Origin: Amycolatopsis sp. 2-15
GTDB lineage: Bacteria > Actinomycetota > Actinomycetes > Mycobacteriales > Pseudonocardiaceae
Length of the DNA: 64,000 nt
Assembly (NCBI RefSeq): GCF_030285625.1
Contig: NZ_CP127294.1
Span: 4,994,501 to 5,058,500, forward strand
Direction: 5' to 3'
Below, one piece after another: positions 24,801 to 33,473 of the stretch. The stretch's first letter is position 1; each line of letters opens with the position of its first letter. Below the pieces are notes generated by a model. That model did not search any database, had not been told where the DNA came from, and saw nothing but the letters and a program-made list of their open reading frames with translations. Both the position numbers and the translations under genes were made by a program.

Positions 24801-25946
24801 TCACTCCTGCCCGCCGTTCAGCAAGGTCCGCAGCCGCAACAACGCACGGTGCTGCGAAACCCGCACCGCGCCCGGCGAAGAGCCCACCGCGTCCGCCGTC
24901 TCCTCCGCTGTCAGGCCGACCACCACGCGCAGCAGGACGATCTCGCGCTGGCGGTCCGGCAGCACGTCCAGCAGGCGCGCCAGGCGGGTGGTGAGCTCGG
25001 TGCGCAGGGCGTGCAACTCGGGGCCGTCCGCTGTATCCGCGCGATCGGGCGGCTCGGCGACCGGGTCGGTGCGGTTGCGGGCCACCGCGCGGTGGGCGTC
25101 GGCGACCTTGTGTTGCGCGATGCCGTACACGAAGGCCAGGAAGGGCCGGCCCTGGTCGCGGTACGTGGGCAGGGCGGCGAGCAGCGCGACGCACACCTCC
25201 TGGGCCACGTCGTCGGCGGAGGCGTAGGCGCGGTCGGGGCCGCCGAGGCGGCCGCGGCAGTAGCGGACGACCAGGGGGCGGACGGTCTCCAGCAGCTGCG
25301 CCGCGCCGAGGCGGTCGCCGGCGGTGGCGGCGGCGACGGGGCCGTCCAGGTGGTGCCAGTGGTCGGGGAAGCGCGGGGCGGTGCGGGACTTCACGTGCCG
25401 CAGCGTCGCTTCGACGTCGAGGCCCCGGCGCAGCGCTCCGGTCAGCGTCGCGTCGGCTTCGAGCAGCAGGGTCACGACGGCGTCCTCCCCATCCGGTAAG
25501 GCCGGTGAAGCCGGTAGAACCGGCAGATCAGGCCACGAGGACACCCGGCGGTTCAGCCTTTCCCGCGCGTGGCGCAGGTTCGAGCGCGCCGTGCTGGCGG
25601 GCATCCCGAGGGCGGTCCCGATGGCGGCCGGGGCGAACCCGTCGAGCGACCACGCCAGCACGGTGCGCTGCGTGTCCGGCAGCGTCGCGAGCAGCTCGAC
25701 CCCCAGGGCGTTCCGCTCGACGAGCGCCGTCAGACCGTCGTCCGCCGGAACCTGCTCCCCGGCGAACCCCCGTACGGCCAGGCGCACCCGCGCGCGCGGA
25801 TCGTCCGGCGGCGGCCACACCTGCGCCTCCTGCAGCAGCGCGTCCACGGCGGCCTCGCGTGCCGCCGCCGGGTCCAGGCCCAGCTTGCAGCCGAAGGCCA
25901 CCAGGGGCGGGAACTCGGCGCGGAAGAACCCGTCGAACTCGTCCAC
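24801..25946 (-). CDS. Sigma-70 family protein with two sigma modules (C-terminal half ShbA/SigD-like)
   Basis: The 381-residue product carries two ECF-like modules in one frame. Module 1 has a sigma-2-like DEFDGFFRAEFPPLVAFG with REAAVDALLQEAQVW, then a sigma-4-like LLATLPDTQRTVLAWSLDG and GMPASTARSNLRHARERL (to about residue 145). Module 2 has PLVVRYCRGRLGGPDRAYAS followed by ADDVAQEVCVALL, then FLAFVYGIAQHKVADAHR and VLPDRQREIVLLRVVVGLTAEETAD, strongly like Streptomyces ShbA and mycobacterial SigD. The GTG at 25946 follows AGGGGTG. The neighbouring WhiB gene echoes the whiB-sigD linkage of mycobacteria. Module 1 may be a degenerate regulatory copy. Confidence 0.8.
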   Translation of the reverse strand: MDEFDGFFRAEFPPLVAFGCKLGLDPAAAREAAVDALLQEAQVWPPPDDPRARVRLAVRGFAGEQVPADDGLTALVERNALGVELLATLPDTQRTVLAWSLDGFAPAAIGTALGMPASTARSNLRHARERLNRRVSSWPDLPVLPASPALPDGEDAVVTLLLEADATLTGALRRGLDVEATLRHVKSRTAPRFPDHWHHLDGPVAAATAGDRLGAAQLLETVRPLVVRYCRGRLGGPDRAYASADDVAQEVCVALLAALPTYRDQGRPFLAFVYGIAQHKVADAHRAVARNRTDPVAEPPDRADTADGPELHALRTELTTRLARLLDVLPDRQREIVLLRVVVGLTAEETADAVGSSPGAVRVSQHRALLRLRTLLNGGQE

Positions 25947-26105
25947 GCCCACCCCTGTCCTGTCCGCGCTGCCGTAGGAACAGGTGCGGTGAGGACGGCG
26001 CCAGGTGTAACGATTCGATGTCGGCACCACGTGTGACGACGAGATCGCGTGGGTACCTCTCCTGGAACAACAAAAGATCAGTGTGAGCTGGGCCCGTAAC
26101 TCTTA

Positions 26106-26131
26106 GGAACAACCGCCATCGGTGGTAAGTT
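26106..26131 (+). promoter_or_regulatory. Candidate SigR/SigE-type stress promoter upstream of whiB
   Basis: GGAAC (26106-26110), 18 bp, then GTT (26129-26131), matching the GGAAY-N18-GTT pattern recognised by SigR/SigH and SigE-type factors. It reads towards the WhiB gene and would give a leader of about 160 nt. It lies within a 356-bp gap (25947-26302) that otherwise contains only the WhiB ribosome site AGGAGGT and, presumably, the minus-strand promoter of the sigma gene. Confidence 0.4.
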
Positions 26132-26302
26132 GGAACTTCGGTCGTCCGCGGGCCGCCCTCATTGGGGTGCCGGCGGGGTCGGCCGAAGCCCACCGAGCGT
26201 CACCCGAGTTGTACAGCTCCTTGTGAGTTGTGCTGCGCCGTGCGCCCGGAGAAGTCGGTTGACCGAGAAAAGACAATGTTCGACAGGAGGTGAAACGCAA
26301 CA

Positions 26303-26572
26303 ATGGAACTCACGAGCACCGGCTGGCTGTCCCGCGCAGCCTGCCAGGACGAGGATCCGGAACTGTTCTTCCCGATTTCGGACGTCGGCCCCGGAGCCCG
26401 TCAGGTCGGCGAGGCCAAGGCGGTCTGCGCGCGCTGCCCGGTTCGCGAAGCGTGCCTTTCCTACGCCCTGGACAACGGGCTGGACAACGGCATCTTCGGG
26501 GGAACCACCGAGCTGGAGCGCCGCAAGCTGGTCCGCACCCGCTCCGCCGCCGAACGGCATCAAGCCGCCTGA
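26303..26572 (+). CDS. WhiB-family iron-sulfur transcription factor
   Basis: An 89-residue Wbl protein. The four cluster ligands are C14, C42, C45 and C51 (AACQDEDPELFFP, then CARCPVREAC), and the turn GIFGGT at 63-68 is followed by a basic tail ERRKLVRTRSAAER. Such proteins bind a [4Fe-4S] cluster and the C-terminal region of the main sigma factor. It most resembles the WhiB1/WblE size class, though the exact subclass is uncertain. AGGAGGT precedes the ATG by about 10 nt. The gene is divergent from the double-module sigma gene, and a strong terminator follows. Confidence 0.92.
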   Translation: MELTSTGWLSRAACQDEDPELFFPISDVGPGARQVGEAKAVCARCPVREACLSYALDNGLDNGIFGGTTELERRKLVRTRSAAERHQAA

Positions 26573-26644
26573 CCGCGTGCCGGTGACCATTCCCGGAGGC
26601 GAAGGCGAGACTTTCCCGGAAATCCCCACGGGGACCGGCTTGTG

Positions 26645-26690
26645 CCCGGGTGGTGACCTGATCCAGGTCACCACCCGGGTCTTTTCTTTC
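26645..26690. terminator. Strong intrinsic terminator
   Basis: CCCGGGTGGTGACCTG pairs perfectly over 16 bp with its complement across the loop ATC, followed by TCTTTTCTTTC. It ends the whiB transcript and, being 2 bp from the end of the convergent sigma gene, probably acts in both directions. Confidence 0.85.
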
Positions 26691-26691
26691 C

Positions 26692-27714
26692 TCAGTTCAT
26701 CAGGATGAGTGTCTCGGGTAATCCGAACGGTGCGAACGACGGCGTTTCGAACGCGGCGATCGCCGTGACCAATCCGCTCTCGACCGTGAGCACACTGACT
26801 CCGAAGCGGCGGAACACACTCTCGCCGGGCCGGGACCCACTCGCGCCGGGTCGGCAGACCCACGTGGCCACGGCGGGCTGCCGATTGGCCCGTACCGCGA
26901 CCATGCGGAACCGGCCCGTGAAAAACGGTGACTCCGGGTCCATACTCGTGCGCAGCGCGGCGATGATCCGCTCCCGGCTGTCGAACCAGAGCGGGTACGG
27001 CGGCATCACGGCCCGCGCGTCCTCACGCAGCAGTTCCGCCACCGCGTTCGGATCGCCCGCTTCGTACGCGGCGATGAACCGGCGCAGCAACTCGGCTTCC
27101 TCGGCCGTGGTCGCCCCCGCGGAAGCCCAGTCGGCACGCCGCGCGGGCAAGTGTGTACGCAGGGTTTCGCGAGCGCGCTGTAACGCGCTGTTCGCCGACG
27201 CCACCGACGTCTCCAGCACCGCCGCCGTGTCCTTGGCCGACCAGTCCAGCACGTCGCGCAAGACCAATGCCGCGCGCTGCCGGGGCGGCAGGTGCTGGAT
27301 GGCGGCGAGGAACGCGAGCTCGATCGTCTCGCGCTCGACGACCGCGGCGCCGGTGTCGTCCGGCGCCGCGGTGTCGATCAAAGCGGTGTCGAGCAGTGCG
27401 TCGGGGATCGGGCCGAGCCAGGGCACGTCGAGCGCCGCCGGGGTGCCGGCCGGGTCGGCGGCCGCGCCCAGCTCGTCCGGCAGGACGCGACGAGGCCGGC
27501 GGGCCAGGGCGTCGAGGCACACGTTGGTGGCGATGCGGTACAGCCACGTCCGCACGCTCGCCCGGCCCTCGAACCCGCCCCGGCCCTTCCACGCCCGCAG
27601 GAACGCCTCCTGCGTGAGGTCCTCGGCTTCCTCGAACGAACCGCTCATCCGGTAGCAGTGCACCCGGATCTCCCGGCGGTGCCGTTCGAGGAGCGTGCCG
27701 AAGTCGTCGTCCAC
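26692..27714 (-). CDS. ECF sigma factor with a SnoaL-like C-terminal domain (SigG/ECF56-like)
   Basis: A 340-residue sigma factor. Sigma-2 is seen in VHCYRMSGSFEEAEDLTQEAFLRAW, sigma-4 in IQHLPPRQRAALVLRDVL plus AAVLETSVASANSALQRARETL. From about residue 210 there is an NTF2/SnoaL-like domain (LLRRFIAAYEAGDPNAVAELL). This matches the SigG type, where the extra domain replaces a separate anti-sigma factor; its ligand is unknown. No anti-sigma gene is adjacent, as expected. GTG 27714 has TACGGT 7 nt upstream inside the end of the preceding MFS gene, which suggests a leaderless message of its own. Confidence 0.88.
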   Translation of the reverse strand: MDDDFGTLLERHRREIRVHCYRMSGSFEEAEDLTQEAFLRAWKGRGGFEGRASVRTWLYRIATNVCLDALARRPRRVLPDELGAAADPAGTPAALDVPWLGPIPDALLDTALIDTAAPDDTGAAVVERETIELAFLAAIQHLPPRQRAALVLRDVLDWSAKDTAAVLETSVASANSALQRARETLRTHLPARRADWASAGATTAEEAELLRRFIAAYEAGDPNAVAELLREDARAVMPPYPLWFDSRERIIAALRTSMDPESPFFTGRFRMVAVRANRQPAVATWVCRPGASGSRPGESVFRRFGVSVLTVESGLVTAIAAFETPSFAPFGLPETLILMN

Positions 27715-27729
27715 GCGGAGAACCGTAGC

Positions 27730-29286
27730 TCAGGCGGCTTCCTCCGCGAGCCGCTCGAGGCCGCTCTGGGTCTTCAGCGGCAGGTGCTTGAGGAACGCCA
27801 CCGCCACCACCACGAGCAGCGCGATCGGCGCGGCGATGAGGAACAGGTCGCTCGTCGCGGTGCCGTAGGCCTCGCGGATCACGTTCGCGATCGGCGCGGG
27901 CAGGTCGGCCAGGTTCGGCACCGTCTCGCTGCCGCCGCCGCTCATCCCCGGCATCGGGCCGAGGCCCTCGGTGATCAGCGCCGTGACCCGGTTGGCCAGC
28001 ACCGCGCCCAGCGCGCTGACGCCGATCGAGCCGCCGAGGCTGCGGAAGAACGACAACGTGGAGGTCGCCGCGCCCAGGTCCTGGGCAGGCACGTCGTTCT
28101 GCGTCACCAGCACCAGGTTCTGCATCAGCATGCCGACGCCGACACCCAGCACGAGCATGAACAGGCTCAGCTCCAGCACGCTGGTGTGCGCGTCGATGAG
28201 CCCGAGCAGCCCGAGGCCCGCGGTCAGCAGCACGGCACCCAGGATCAGGTGGCCCTTCCACCGCCCGGTGCGGCTGATCAGCTGACCCGACACGGTCGAG
28301 GACACCAGCAGCCCGAAGATCATCGGCAGGCTCATCAGGCCGGCGACCGTCGGCGACTTGCCGAGCGAGAGCTGGAAGTACTGCGACAGGAACACCGTGC
28401 CGCCGAACATCGCGACACCCACGAAGAAGCTCGCGATCGTGGTCAGCGAGACCGTGCGGTTGCGGAACAGGCGCAGCGGGATGATCGGCTCGCGCACCTT
28501 CGTCTCCACGAACACCGCGACCGCCAGCACCACGACGCCGACCGGCACGAGCACACCGGTCTGCCAGGAGCCCCACGCGAACGTCGAGCCGGCCAGCGAC
28601 GACCACACGAGCAAAGTGGACACCCCGAGCATGATCAGGAACGCCCCGACCCAGTCCACGTGCGCCTCGCGCCGGATCGTCGGCAGCTTCAGCGTGCGCT
28701 GCAGCAGCAGGATCGCGGCGAGCGCGAACGGCACGCCGAGGAAGAAGCACCAGCGCCAGCCGAGCCACGAGGTGTCCACGAGCACGCCGCCGATCAGCGG
28801 CCCGGCCACGGTGCCCACGGCGAACACGGCGCCGAAGATGCCGGAGAACTTGCCGAGCTCACGCGGCGACACGATCGCCGCCATGATCACCTGCGCCAGC
28901 GCCGTGAGGCCACCGCCGCCGATGCCCTGCGCCACCCGGCTGACGATGAGCAGCTCGATGTTCGGCGCGAAACCGGCCACCAGCGAGCCCACCACGAACA
29001 GCCCGAGCGACAGCTGGATCAGCAGCTTCTTGTTGTAGAGGTCGGAAAGCTTGCCCCACAGCGGAACCGTCGCCGTCATCGCGAGCAGCTCCGTGGTCAC
29101 CACCCACGTGTAGGACGACTGCGAGCCGCCCAGCTCGGACACGATCCGCGGCAGCGCGTTGGCGACCACGGTGGAGGCGAGGATGGCGACGAAGATGCCC
29201 ATCATCAGCCCCGACATCGCCTGCAGCACCTGCTGCCGGCTCATCGCGCCCGAGGCTGCGGGCGCCTCGGTTTCGGACACGGTCAT
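27730..29286 (-). CDS. DHA2-family MFS drug exporter (EmrB/QacA type, 14 TM)
   Basis: A 518-residue permease with about 14 membrane segments. ILASTVVANALPRIVSELGG in helix 1, PLWGKLSDLYNKKLLI in the helix 2-3 loop and GTVAGPLIGGVLVD (antiporter motif C) in helix 5 place it among proton-driven multidrug exporters. Its ATG lies 87 bp after the TetR gene in the same direction, so the pair looks like a regulator with its exporter. The substrate range cannot be predicted. Confidence 0.9.
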   Translation of the reverse strand: MTVSETEAPAASGAMSRQQVLQAMSGLMMGIFVAILASTVVANALPRIVSELGGSQSSYTWVVTTELLAMTATVPLWGKLSDLYNKKLLIQLSLGLFVVGSLVAGFAPNIELLIVSRVAQGIGGGGLTALAQVIMAAIVSPRELGKFSGIFGAVFAVGTVAGPLIGGVLVDTSWLGWRWCFFLGVPFALAAILLLQRTLKLPTIRREAHVDWVGAFLIMLGVSTLLVWSSLAGSTFAWGSWQTGVLVPVGVVVLAVAVFVETKVREPIIPLRLFRNRTVSLTTIASFFVGVAMFGGTVFLSQYFQLSLGKSPTVAGLMSLPMIFGLLVSSTVSGQLISRTGRWKGHLILGAVLLTAGLGLLGLIDAHTSVLELSLFMLVLGVGVGMLMQNLVLVTQNDVPAQDLGAATSTLSFFRSLGGSIGVSALGAVLANRVTALITEGLGPMPGMSGGGSETVPNLADLPAPIANVIREAYGTATSDLFLIAAPIALLVVVAVAFLKHLPLKTQSGLERLAEEAA

Positions 29287-29373
29287 GGAGAGATCCCCTC
29301 GGAGTGCTCGGGTGGGTGGGGTGGGATTTCGGTCGAGAAGAGTGCGGCCCGGTTCGGGTCAGGGCGGTTCGGG

Positions 29374-29982
29374 TCAGTGCGGGTCGGCGAGCCCGGCGGC
29401 CAGTGTGGCCGCCGCTTCGTCGACCAGGTCCAGCAGCGGACGTGAGCCCCCGAGCTCGCGCCAGAACATCAACGAGGCGTTCAGCGCGCTGCCGAACGCC
29501 GACAGCAGTAACGACGGGTACAGGTCCGTCGCCGGGTCGGTTCCGCTGCGCTTCGCGATGGCGGCGACCGCCGGTTCGACGACGTCGGAGTTGAGCGACA
29601 TGGCGCGCAGCGTCAGTCCCGGGTTCTCCTTGATGATCCGGATGCGGGTGAGCCATTCGTCGCGGTTCTCGTCGATCTCCGCCAGGTCCTCCCGCATGCT
29701 CGCGACCATTGCCTCGAGGGTGCCGAGAGCCGGTTCCGCCGCGGCGAGCCGCTCGATCAGCCGCAGGCTGCGTTCCCGGTGGTCGGCGTGCGCGATCACC
29801 ACGGCGTCCTCTTTGGACGCGAAGTAGTTGAAGAAGGTGCGCGCGGAAACCCCCGCTTCCGCCGCGATGTCCTCCACCGTCACGTGGTCCAGACCGCGTT
29901 CGCCGACGAGCCGCACGGCGGCGGTCGAGAGCGTGCGGTGGGTTTCGAGCTTCTTGCGCTCGCGCAGGCCGGGGGCGGACAC
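29374..29982 (-). CDS. TetR-family transcriptional regulator
   Basis: A 202-residue TetR repressor. The DNA-binding part reads TLSTAAVRLVGERGLDHVTVEDIAAEAGVSARTFFNYFASKEDAV; the rest is a ligand-binding helical domain with the C-terminal pattern seen in MftR/AcrR-like regulators of exporters. GTG 29982 is preceded at 7 nt by TACGCT, so translation is probably leaderless. The palindrome at 30014-30027 covers the -35 of this promoter, consistent with autoregulation and with control of the downstream DHA2 exporter. Confidence 0.92.
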   Translation of the reverse strand: MSAPGLRERKKLETHRTLSTAAVRLVGERGLDHVTVEDIAAEAGVSARTFFNYFASKEDAVVIAHADHRERSLRLIERLAAAEPALGTLEAMVASMREDLAEIDENRDEWLTRIRIIKENPGLTLRAMSLNSDVVEPAVAAIAKRSGTDPATDLYPSLLLSAFGSALNASLMFWRELGGSRPLLDLVDEAAATLAAGLADPH

Positions 29983-29989
29983 GCGAACG

Positions 29990-30027
29990 AGCGTAGCGCG
30001 GAACTTTCACAATCTGCAAAGTTGCAG
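29990..30027 (-). promoter_or_regulatory. Promoter and operator of the tetR-exporter unit
   Basis: On the minus strand TTGCAG (30014-30019), 18 bp and TACGCT (29990-29995) form a promoter whose transcript would begin at or near the GTG. CTGCAA-AG-TTGCAG (30014-30027) is a perfect inverted repeat over the -35, extended by AA/TT pairs further out. It is placed to repress tetR and perhaps also the divergent reductase gene. Confidence 0.6.
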
Positions 30028-30083
30028 TTTATGAAACAGGCCACCGCGGGCGGGCCTGACACCGGGCTGGCAGACTCCCGCGC

Positions 30084-30827
30084 GTGAGCGGAACGGTGCT
30101 GGTGCTGGGCGGACGCAGCGAGATCGGGACGGCGGTCGCGCAGCGGCTGGCCGCGGGCGGGGCGAAGCGGTTCGTGCTGGCCGCGCGCCCGGGCGCCGAT
30201 CTGAGTGAACAGGTCACGACGCTGCGCGCGGCCGGTGCCGAGGTGGTCGAGACCGCCGGGTTCGACGCCGACGACCTGGCCCGGCACCGGCCCTTCCTCG
30301 ATCGCGTCGTCGCCGAGCACGGTCCGCTGGACGTCGTCGTGCTCGCCTTCGGCATCCTCGGCGACCAGGCCCGCGCGGAGACCGACGCCGAGCATGCCGC
30401 GGCCATCGTGCACACCGACTACGTCGCCCAGGTGGCCGTGCTCACCCACACGGCGGAACTGCTGCGAGCGCAGGGCTCGGGCAGCCTCGTCGTGTTCTCC
30501 TCCGTCGCCGGCGTCCGCGTGCGGCGCGCCAACTACGTCTACGGCTCGGCCAAGGCCGGCCTCGACGGCTTCGCCTGCGGGCTGGCCGACGCGCTGCACG
30601 GCACCGGCGTGCACCTGCTGCTCGTACGGCCCGGCTTCGTGATCGGCCGCATGACCGAGGGCATGTCACCGGCACCGTTCTCCAGCACGCCCGACCAGGT
30701 GGCCGACGCGACCGTGGCGGCGCTGCGGCGACAGCGCGCAGTCGTCTGGGTGCCGGGAGTGCTCCGTCCGGTCTTCGCGGTGATGCGCCTGCTGCCGCGC
30801 GCGGTGTGGCGGCGAATGCCGCGCTGA
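30084..30827 (+). CDS. SDR-family reductase resembling DprE2 (decaprenylphosphoryl-2-keto-erythro-pentose reductase)
   Basis: A 247-residue SDR protein. The cofactor motif is LGGRSEIGTAVA, the active-site region is VFSSVAGVRVRRANYVYGSAKAGLDGF, with Tyr and Lys of YGSAK, and the tail VVWVPGVLRPVFAVMRLLPRAVWRRMPR closely follows mycobacterial DprE2 (Rv3791). DprE2 makes decaprenylphosphoryl arabinose for the arabinogalactan wall together with DprE1, which is not in the window. The GTG start has no Shine-Dalgarno sequence. It is divergent from tetR and lies about 195 bp before an LCP cell-wall ligase gene. It may be a paralogue of the main enzyme. Confidence 0.75.
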   Translation: MSGTVLVLGGRSEIGTAVAQRLAAGGAKRFVLAARPGADLSEQVTTLRAAGAEVVETAGFDADDLARHRPFLDRVVAEHGPLDVVVLAFGILGDQARAETDAEHAAAIVHTDYVAQVAVLTHTAELLRAQGSGSLVVFSSVAGVRVRRANYVYGSAKAGLDGFACGLADALHGTGVHLLLVRPGFVIGRMTEGMSPAPFSSTPDQVADATVAALRRQRAVVWVPGVLRPVFAVMRLLPRAVWRRMPR

Positions 30828-31021
30828 GCGCTCCCCGTGCCCGAACTGCCACGCGGTGTCGCGAAACCCCGTGGCACAGCTCACTTTCGGCCCAGTGCGG
30901 GTCGGCCGAACGGGCATCATCACATCTTTGCGACAGGATTCTCAGGCTATTCCCAGCTAACGCGGTGATCCTCGAAGACAGGCCCGCTCGGGCTCTTTCG
31001 GGGAAGCAAGGGGATTCTGTC

Positions 31022-32263
31022 GTGCTGCTCACGTCCCGGAGCCGCCGGATCGGCGGCCGTGTCGTGCTGGGCGTGGTGTCGACGCTGGTGCTGGGTGCCA
31101 CCGGGTACGCGTGGTCGCAGCTGCACCGGCTCGACACCGGGATCGTCACGGCTGACGTCATCCCGCCCGCGGCGCAGGTTCCCGAGACACCGACCGGACA
31201 ACCGCTGCAGGTGGCGCAGAACATCCTCCTGGTCGGACTCGACTCGCGCACCGACTCCAACGGGAACCCGTTGCCACAGAACGTGCTCGACTCGTTGCAC
31301 GCCGGCAGCGGCGAAGACGGGGGCAGCACCACCGACACGATGATCGTGGTCCACCTGCCGGCGGGCGGCGCGGCCGCCACGGCGATCTCCATTCCGCGTG
31401 ACTCCTATGTGGACGTCCCGGGCTACGGCAAGCACAAGATCAACTCGGCGTACAGCCGGGCGCGGGCGTCCGCGCGTTCGCACCTGTCGGGCCAGGGGCT
31501 CAGCGGGCCGCAGCTCGAGGTGGCCGCCGATGCCGAGGGCGCGAAGTCCGCGATCGCCACCGTCGAGAAGCTCACCGGGCTCACGATCAACCACTACGCG
31601 GCGGTGAACCTCGCCGGGTTCGCGGCGCTGAGCCAGGCCGTCGGCGGCGTGCAGGTGTGCCTGAACAACCCGGTGCACGACACCTACTCCGGTGCGAACT
31701 TCGCGGCGGGTCCGCAGACGCTGTCCGGCGCTCAGGCGCTGGCGTTCGTGCGGCAGCGCCACGGCCTGGCAGGCGGTGACCTCGACCGGATCGCGCGCCA
31801 GCAGGCGTTCCTGGCCGGCATGGCGAAGAACGTGCTCGGCTCCGGCACGCTGACCAGCCCGGACAAGCTGTCGGCGCTCGTCGACGCGCTGCAGGGTTCG
31901 GTGGTGCTCGACAAGGGCTGGGACGTGCTGAGTTTCGCCCAGCAGCTGCACGGCATCAGCTCCGGCACCATCGGCTTCGTCACGATCCCGGTGCAGAGCC
32001 TTTCGCTGGCCACACCGTCGGACGGCGACGCGGTGAAGGTGGACCCGGAGCAGGTCAAGACGTTCGTGCAGGACCAGCTGAGCTCGTCTTCGGTGTCGGC
32101 CTCCGGCGGAACCCGCAAGACGGAGACTCCCACCACACCGGGCAGCCACGGTGGTGTGCGCCCGATCGCCGTCACGAAGTCGGTGAACCCACCCTCGGGC
32201 ACCTCCACCGCCGGAACGCCACAACAGCCGGTGACGTCGAACGCCACCGGCTGTGTGAACTGA
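31022..32263 (+). CDS. LCP-family (LytR-CpsA-Psr) cell-wall glycopolymer ligase
   Basis: A 413-residue membrane-anchored protein with one N-terminal transmembrane helix (GRVVLGVVSTLVLGATGYAW). The LCP domain includes ILLVGLDSRTDSNGNPLP, DTMIVVHLP, AISIPRDSYVDVPGYGKHKINSAYS with the key Arg and Asp residues, and ALAFVRQRHGLAGGDLDRIARQQ. A Ser/Thr/Pro/Gly-rich C-terminal tail ends in a Cys. LCP enzymes attach arabinogalactan or other glycopolymers to peptidoglycan outside the membrane. GTG 31022 was chosen because AAGGGG precedes it; a GTG at 30965 is the alternative. Confidence 0.88.
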   Translation: MLLTSRSRRIGGRVVLGVVSTLVLGATGYAWSQLHRLDTGIVTADVIPPAAQVPETPTGQPLQVAQNILLVGLDSRTDSNGNPLPQNVLDSLHAGSGEDGGSTTDTMIVVHLPAGGAAATAISIPRDSYVDVPGYGKHKINSAYSRARASARSHLSGQGLSGPQLEVAADAEGAKSAIATVEKLTGLTINHYAAVNLAGFAALSQAVGGVQVCLNNPVHDTYSGANFAAGPQTLSGAQALAFVRQRHGLAGGDLDRIARQQAFLAGMAKNVLGSGTLTSPDKLSALVDALQGSVVLDKGWDVLSFAQQLHGISSGTIGFVTIPVQSLSLATPSDGDAVKVDPEQVKTFVQDQLSSSSVSASGGTRKTETPTTPGSHGGVRPIAVTKSVNPPSGTSTAGTPQQPVTSNATGCVN

Positions 32264-32275
32264 CCAGGCGCTCGG

Positions 32276-33472
32276 TCATACGAAGGCGCTCTGCCCCGTG
32301 ATCGCCTTGCCCACGATCAGCGTGTTCATCTCGCGGGTGCCCTCGAAGGAGTAGATGGCCTCCGCGTCGGCGAAGAACCGTGCGATGTCGTGGTCGAGCA
32401 CGATGCCGTTGCCGCCGAAGATCTCGCGGCCCCAGGCGACGACCTCGCGCATCCGCGAGGTGACGAACGCCTTCGCGAGCGAGGAGTGCTCGTCCTTGAA
32501 GATCCCCGCGTCCTGCAGGCGGGCCAGCTGCACGAGCATGCCCCACGACGCGGTGATGTTGCCGAGGCTCTTCACGAGCAGGTCCTGCACCAGCTGGAAC
32601 CGCGCGATCGGACGGCCGAACTGCTTGCGCTCCTTCGCGTAGTCCAGCGCGAGCTCGTAGGCGCCGATCATCACGCCCAGCGCCTGCCACGCGACGCCGC
32701 CGCGGGTGGCGCGCAGGATCTCCGCGACGTCGCGGAAGGAGTCGATGCCCTGCAGGCGATTCGCCTCCGGCACGCGCACGTCGGTGAGGGTGATCTCGGC
32801 GTTCTCGACGATGCGGAACGCGATCTTGTTCTCGATCTTCACGGGTGAGAAGCCCGGCGTCCCCTTCTCGACGACGAAGCCCTTGACGTTGTTGTCGTCG
32901 ACGTCGCGCGCCCAGACCACCACGTAGTCGGCGAAGGTCGCGTTGCCGATCCAGCGCTTGGCCCCATTGAGGATCCAGGAGTCGCCGTCTTTCTCGGCGG
33001 TGGTGCGCATGCCGCCGGCCACATCGGACCCACCGAGCGGCTCGGTCATCGCGAACGCGCCGATCTTGTCCATCGCGGCCATCTCGGGAAGCCAGCGGTC
33101 GCGCTGCTCCTGGCTGCCGCCCGAGTAGATCGAGTACATCGCGAGTCCGTTGTGGACACCGAAGAACGTGGCGACCGAGGCGTCGGTGCGGCTCATCTCC
33201 ATGGCCATCATGCCGGTGAGCAGGTGGCTGGTGGCGGCGCGGTGCTCGCCGTAGCCCTCGTACGGCAGGCCCGCGAGTCCGCTCGCGCGGAACTTCGCGA
33301 TGAGCTCCTTCGGGAAGGTGCCGGCGGCCCAGTTCTCGTTCACCAGCGGCTTGACCTCGTCGCGCATGAAGCTGCGGGCCTTGAGCAGGAGTTTGCGCTC
33401 TTCGTCGCTCAGCAGCGTCTCGTAGTCGTAGAAGTCGGCGACGAGCTGGTCTTCAAGAGTGGTGGTGGCCAT
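32276..33472 (-). CDS. Acyl-CoA dehydrogenase, glutaryl-CoA dehydrogenase-like
   Basis: A 398-residue FAD enzyme. FAMTEPLGGSDVAGGMRTTAEKDGD is the flavin-binding middle segment; FQLVQDLLVKSLGNITA and the end SFEGTREMNTLIVGKAITGQSAF follow glutaryl-CoA dehydrogenase rather than the medium-chain type, with the catalytic Glu in FEGT. It is the last gene of the LysR-linked operon, 1 bp after the hydroxyacyl-CoA dehydrogenase gene, and converges on the LCP gene. GCDH-like enzymes can couple oxidation to decarboxylation when a gamma-carboxylate is present. Confidence 0.9.
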   Translation of the reverse strand: MATTTLEDQLVADFYDYETLLSDEERKLLLKARSFMRDEVKPLVNENWAAGTFPKELIAKFRASGLAGLPYEGYGEHRAATSHLLTGMMAMEMSRTDASVATFFGVHNGLAMYSIYSGGSQEQRDRWLPEMAAMDKIGAFAMTEPLGGSDVAGGMRTTAEKDGDSWILNGAKRWIGNATFADYVVVWARDVDDNNVKGFVVEKGTPGFSPVKIENKIAFRIVENAEITLTDVRVPEANRLQGIDSFRDVAEILRATRGGVAWQALGVMIGAYELALDYAKERKQFGRPIARFQLVQDLLVKSLGNITASWGMLVQLARLQDAGIFKDEHSSLAKAFVTSRMREVVAWGREIFGGNGIVLDHDIARFFADAEAIYSFEGTREMNTLIVGKAITGQSAFV

Positions 33473-33473
33473 G

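Noticed and set aside
27292..29445. A 717-codon plus-strand open frame opposite the sigma and DHA2 genes
   Set aside because: Arg/Gln/His-rich shadow; the minus-strand genes show complete families.
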